DNA from: a bacterium
GTDB taxonomy: Bacteria > Planctomycetota > Planctomycetia > Isosphaerales > Isosphaeraceae
Direction: 5' to 3'
Length of the DNA: 64,000 nt
Assembly: GCA_016125085.1 (NCBI GenBank)
Contig: WGMM01000009.1
Location: 238,456 to 302,455, forward strand
Shown here one piece after another: positions 63,993-64,000 of the stretch (position 1 is the first letter of the stretch; every line of letters starts with the position of its first letter). Below the pieces are notes generated by a model. That model saw only the letters and a program-made list of their open reading frames with translations, had not been told where the DNA came from and did not search any database. Made by a program: the position numbers and the translations under genes.

Positions 63993-64000
63993 AGACGAGC

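Overview
The window looks like chromosomal DNA of a planctomycete, most like the Gemmata/Isosphaera/Zavarzinella side of the class. Reasons: paired DUF1501 and PSCyt1-DUF1549-DUF1553 genes, a PmoA-like (DUF6807) protein, PEP-CTERM exported proteins, a giant surface protein whose N-terminus carries a planctomycete-type RRRR...LDDRVTPA export motif, a Ser/Thr kinase paired with an ECF sigma factor, and remnants of a planctomycete-style tyrosine integrase. Gene density is high and GC is moderately high. Species assignment is inference.

Layout. 1-4.3 kb (minus): respiratory operon for a cbb3-type oxidase (diheme lipoprotein cytochrome c, membrane protein, ccoN, ccoO, small membrane protein cut by the window edge). 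4.6-6.4 kb: exported peroxiredoxin-like protein without its usual cysteine, a PEP-CTERM protein and a small ORF. 6.4-8.1 kb: acpS converging on a DUF6807 gene. 8.5-12.5 kb (plus): outer-membrane/lipid A cluster (OmpH/Skp-like, lpxC, an LpxA-like beta-helix acyltransferase, a Gfo/Idh/MocA dehydrogenase). 12.6-18.1 kb (plus): housekeeping genes (ald, mtnA, beta-carbonic anhydrase, class I fumarase). 18.2-21.8 kb (minus): dapA, pdxJ, a thioredoxin-fold/2OG-Fe(II) oxygenase fusion, and a CGCGF-motif protein. 21.9-30.3 kb: two head-to-head cassettes of cytochrome-type DUF1549/DUF1553 plus DUF1501 genes. 30.5-34.3 kb: a PEP-CTERM metalloprotease-like protein converging on an M16 peptidase. 34.4-36.4 kb: a small SRP RNA followed by dnaX. 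36.5-45.6 kb (minus): serine hydrolase, membrane proteins, sugar isomerase, glycyl-tRNA synthetase, comB and hypotheticals. 45.8-51.4 kb: a stand-alone 2-oxoacid-dehydrogenase-type acyltransferase and, divergent from a LysR regulator, dabB-dabA encoding a DAB-type inorganic-carbon uptake complex.

51.5-64 kb is accessory. It holds a broken PEP-CTERM gene, a 1922-residue beta-helix surface protein built of three related modules, a kinase with a leucine-rich-repeat-like C-terminus and an ECF sigma factor, a decayed paralogue fragment of the giant protein, a dead IS630-family element, a frameshifted integrase N-terminus, and one of two copies of a ~125-bp repeat whose partner lies at 51.7 kb.

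Themes. Inorganic carbon handling is represented twice (soluble beta-carbonic anhydrase and the DAB complex). Cell-envelope biogenesis and export dominate the rest. I saw no CRISPR array, no tRNA or rRNA gene, and no recognisable phage-defence or secondary-metabolite cluster. The best candidates for under-described biology are the two thioredoxin-fold proteins lacking peroxidatic cysteines (one fused to an oxygenase), the LpxA-like protein lacking the catalytic histidine, and the DAB operon in an apparent heterotroph.
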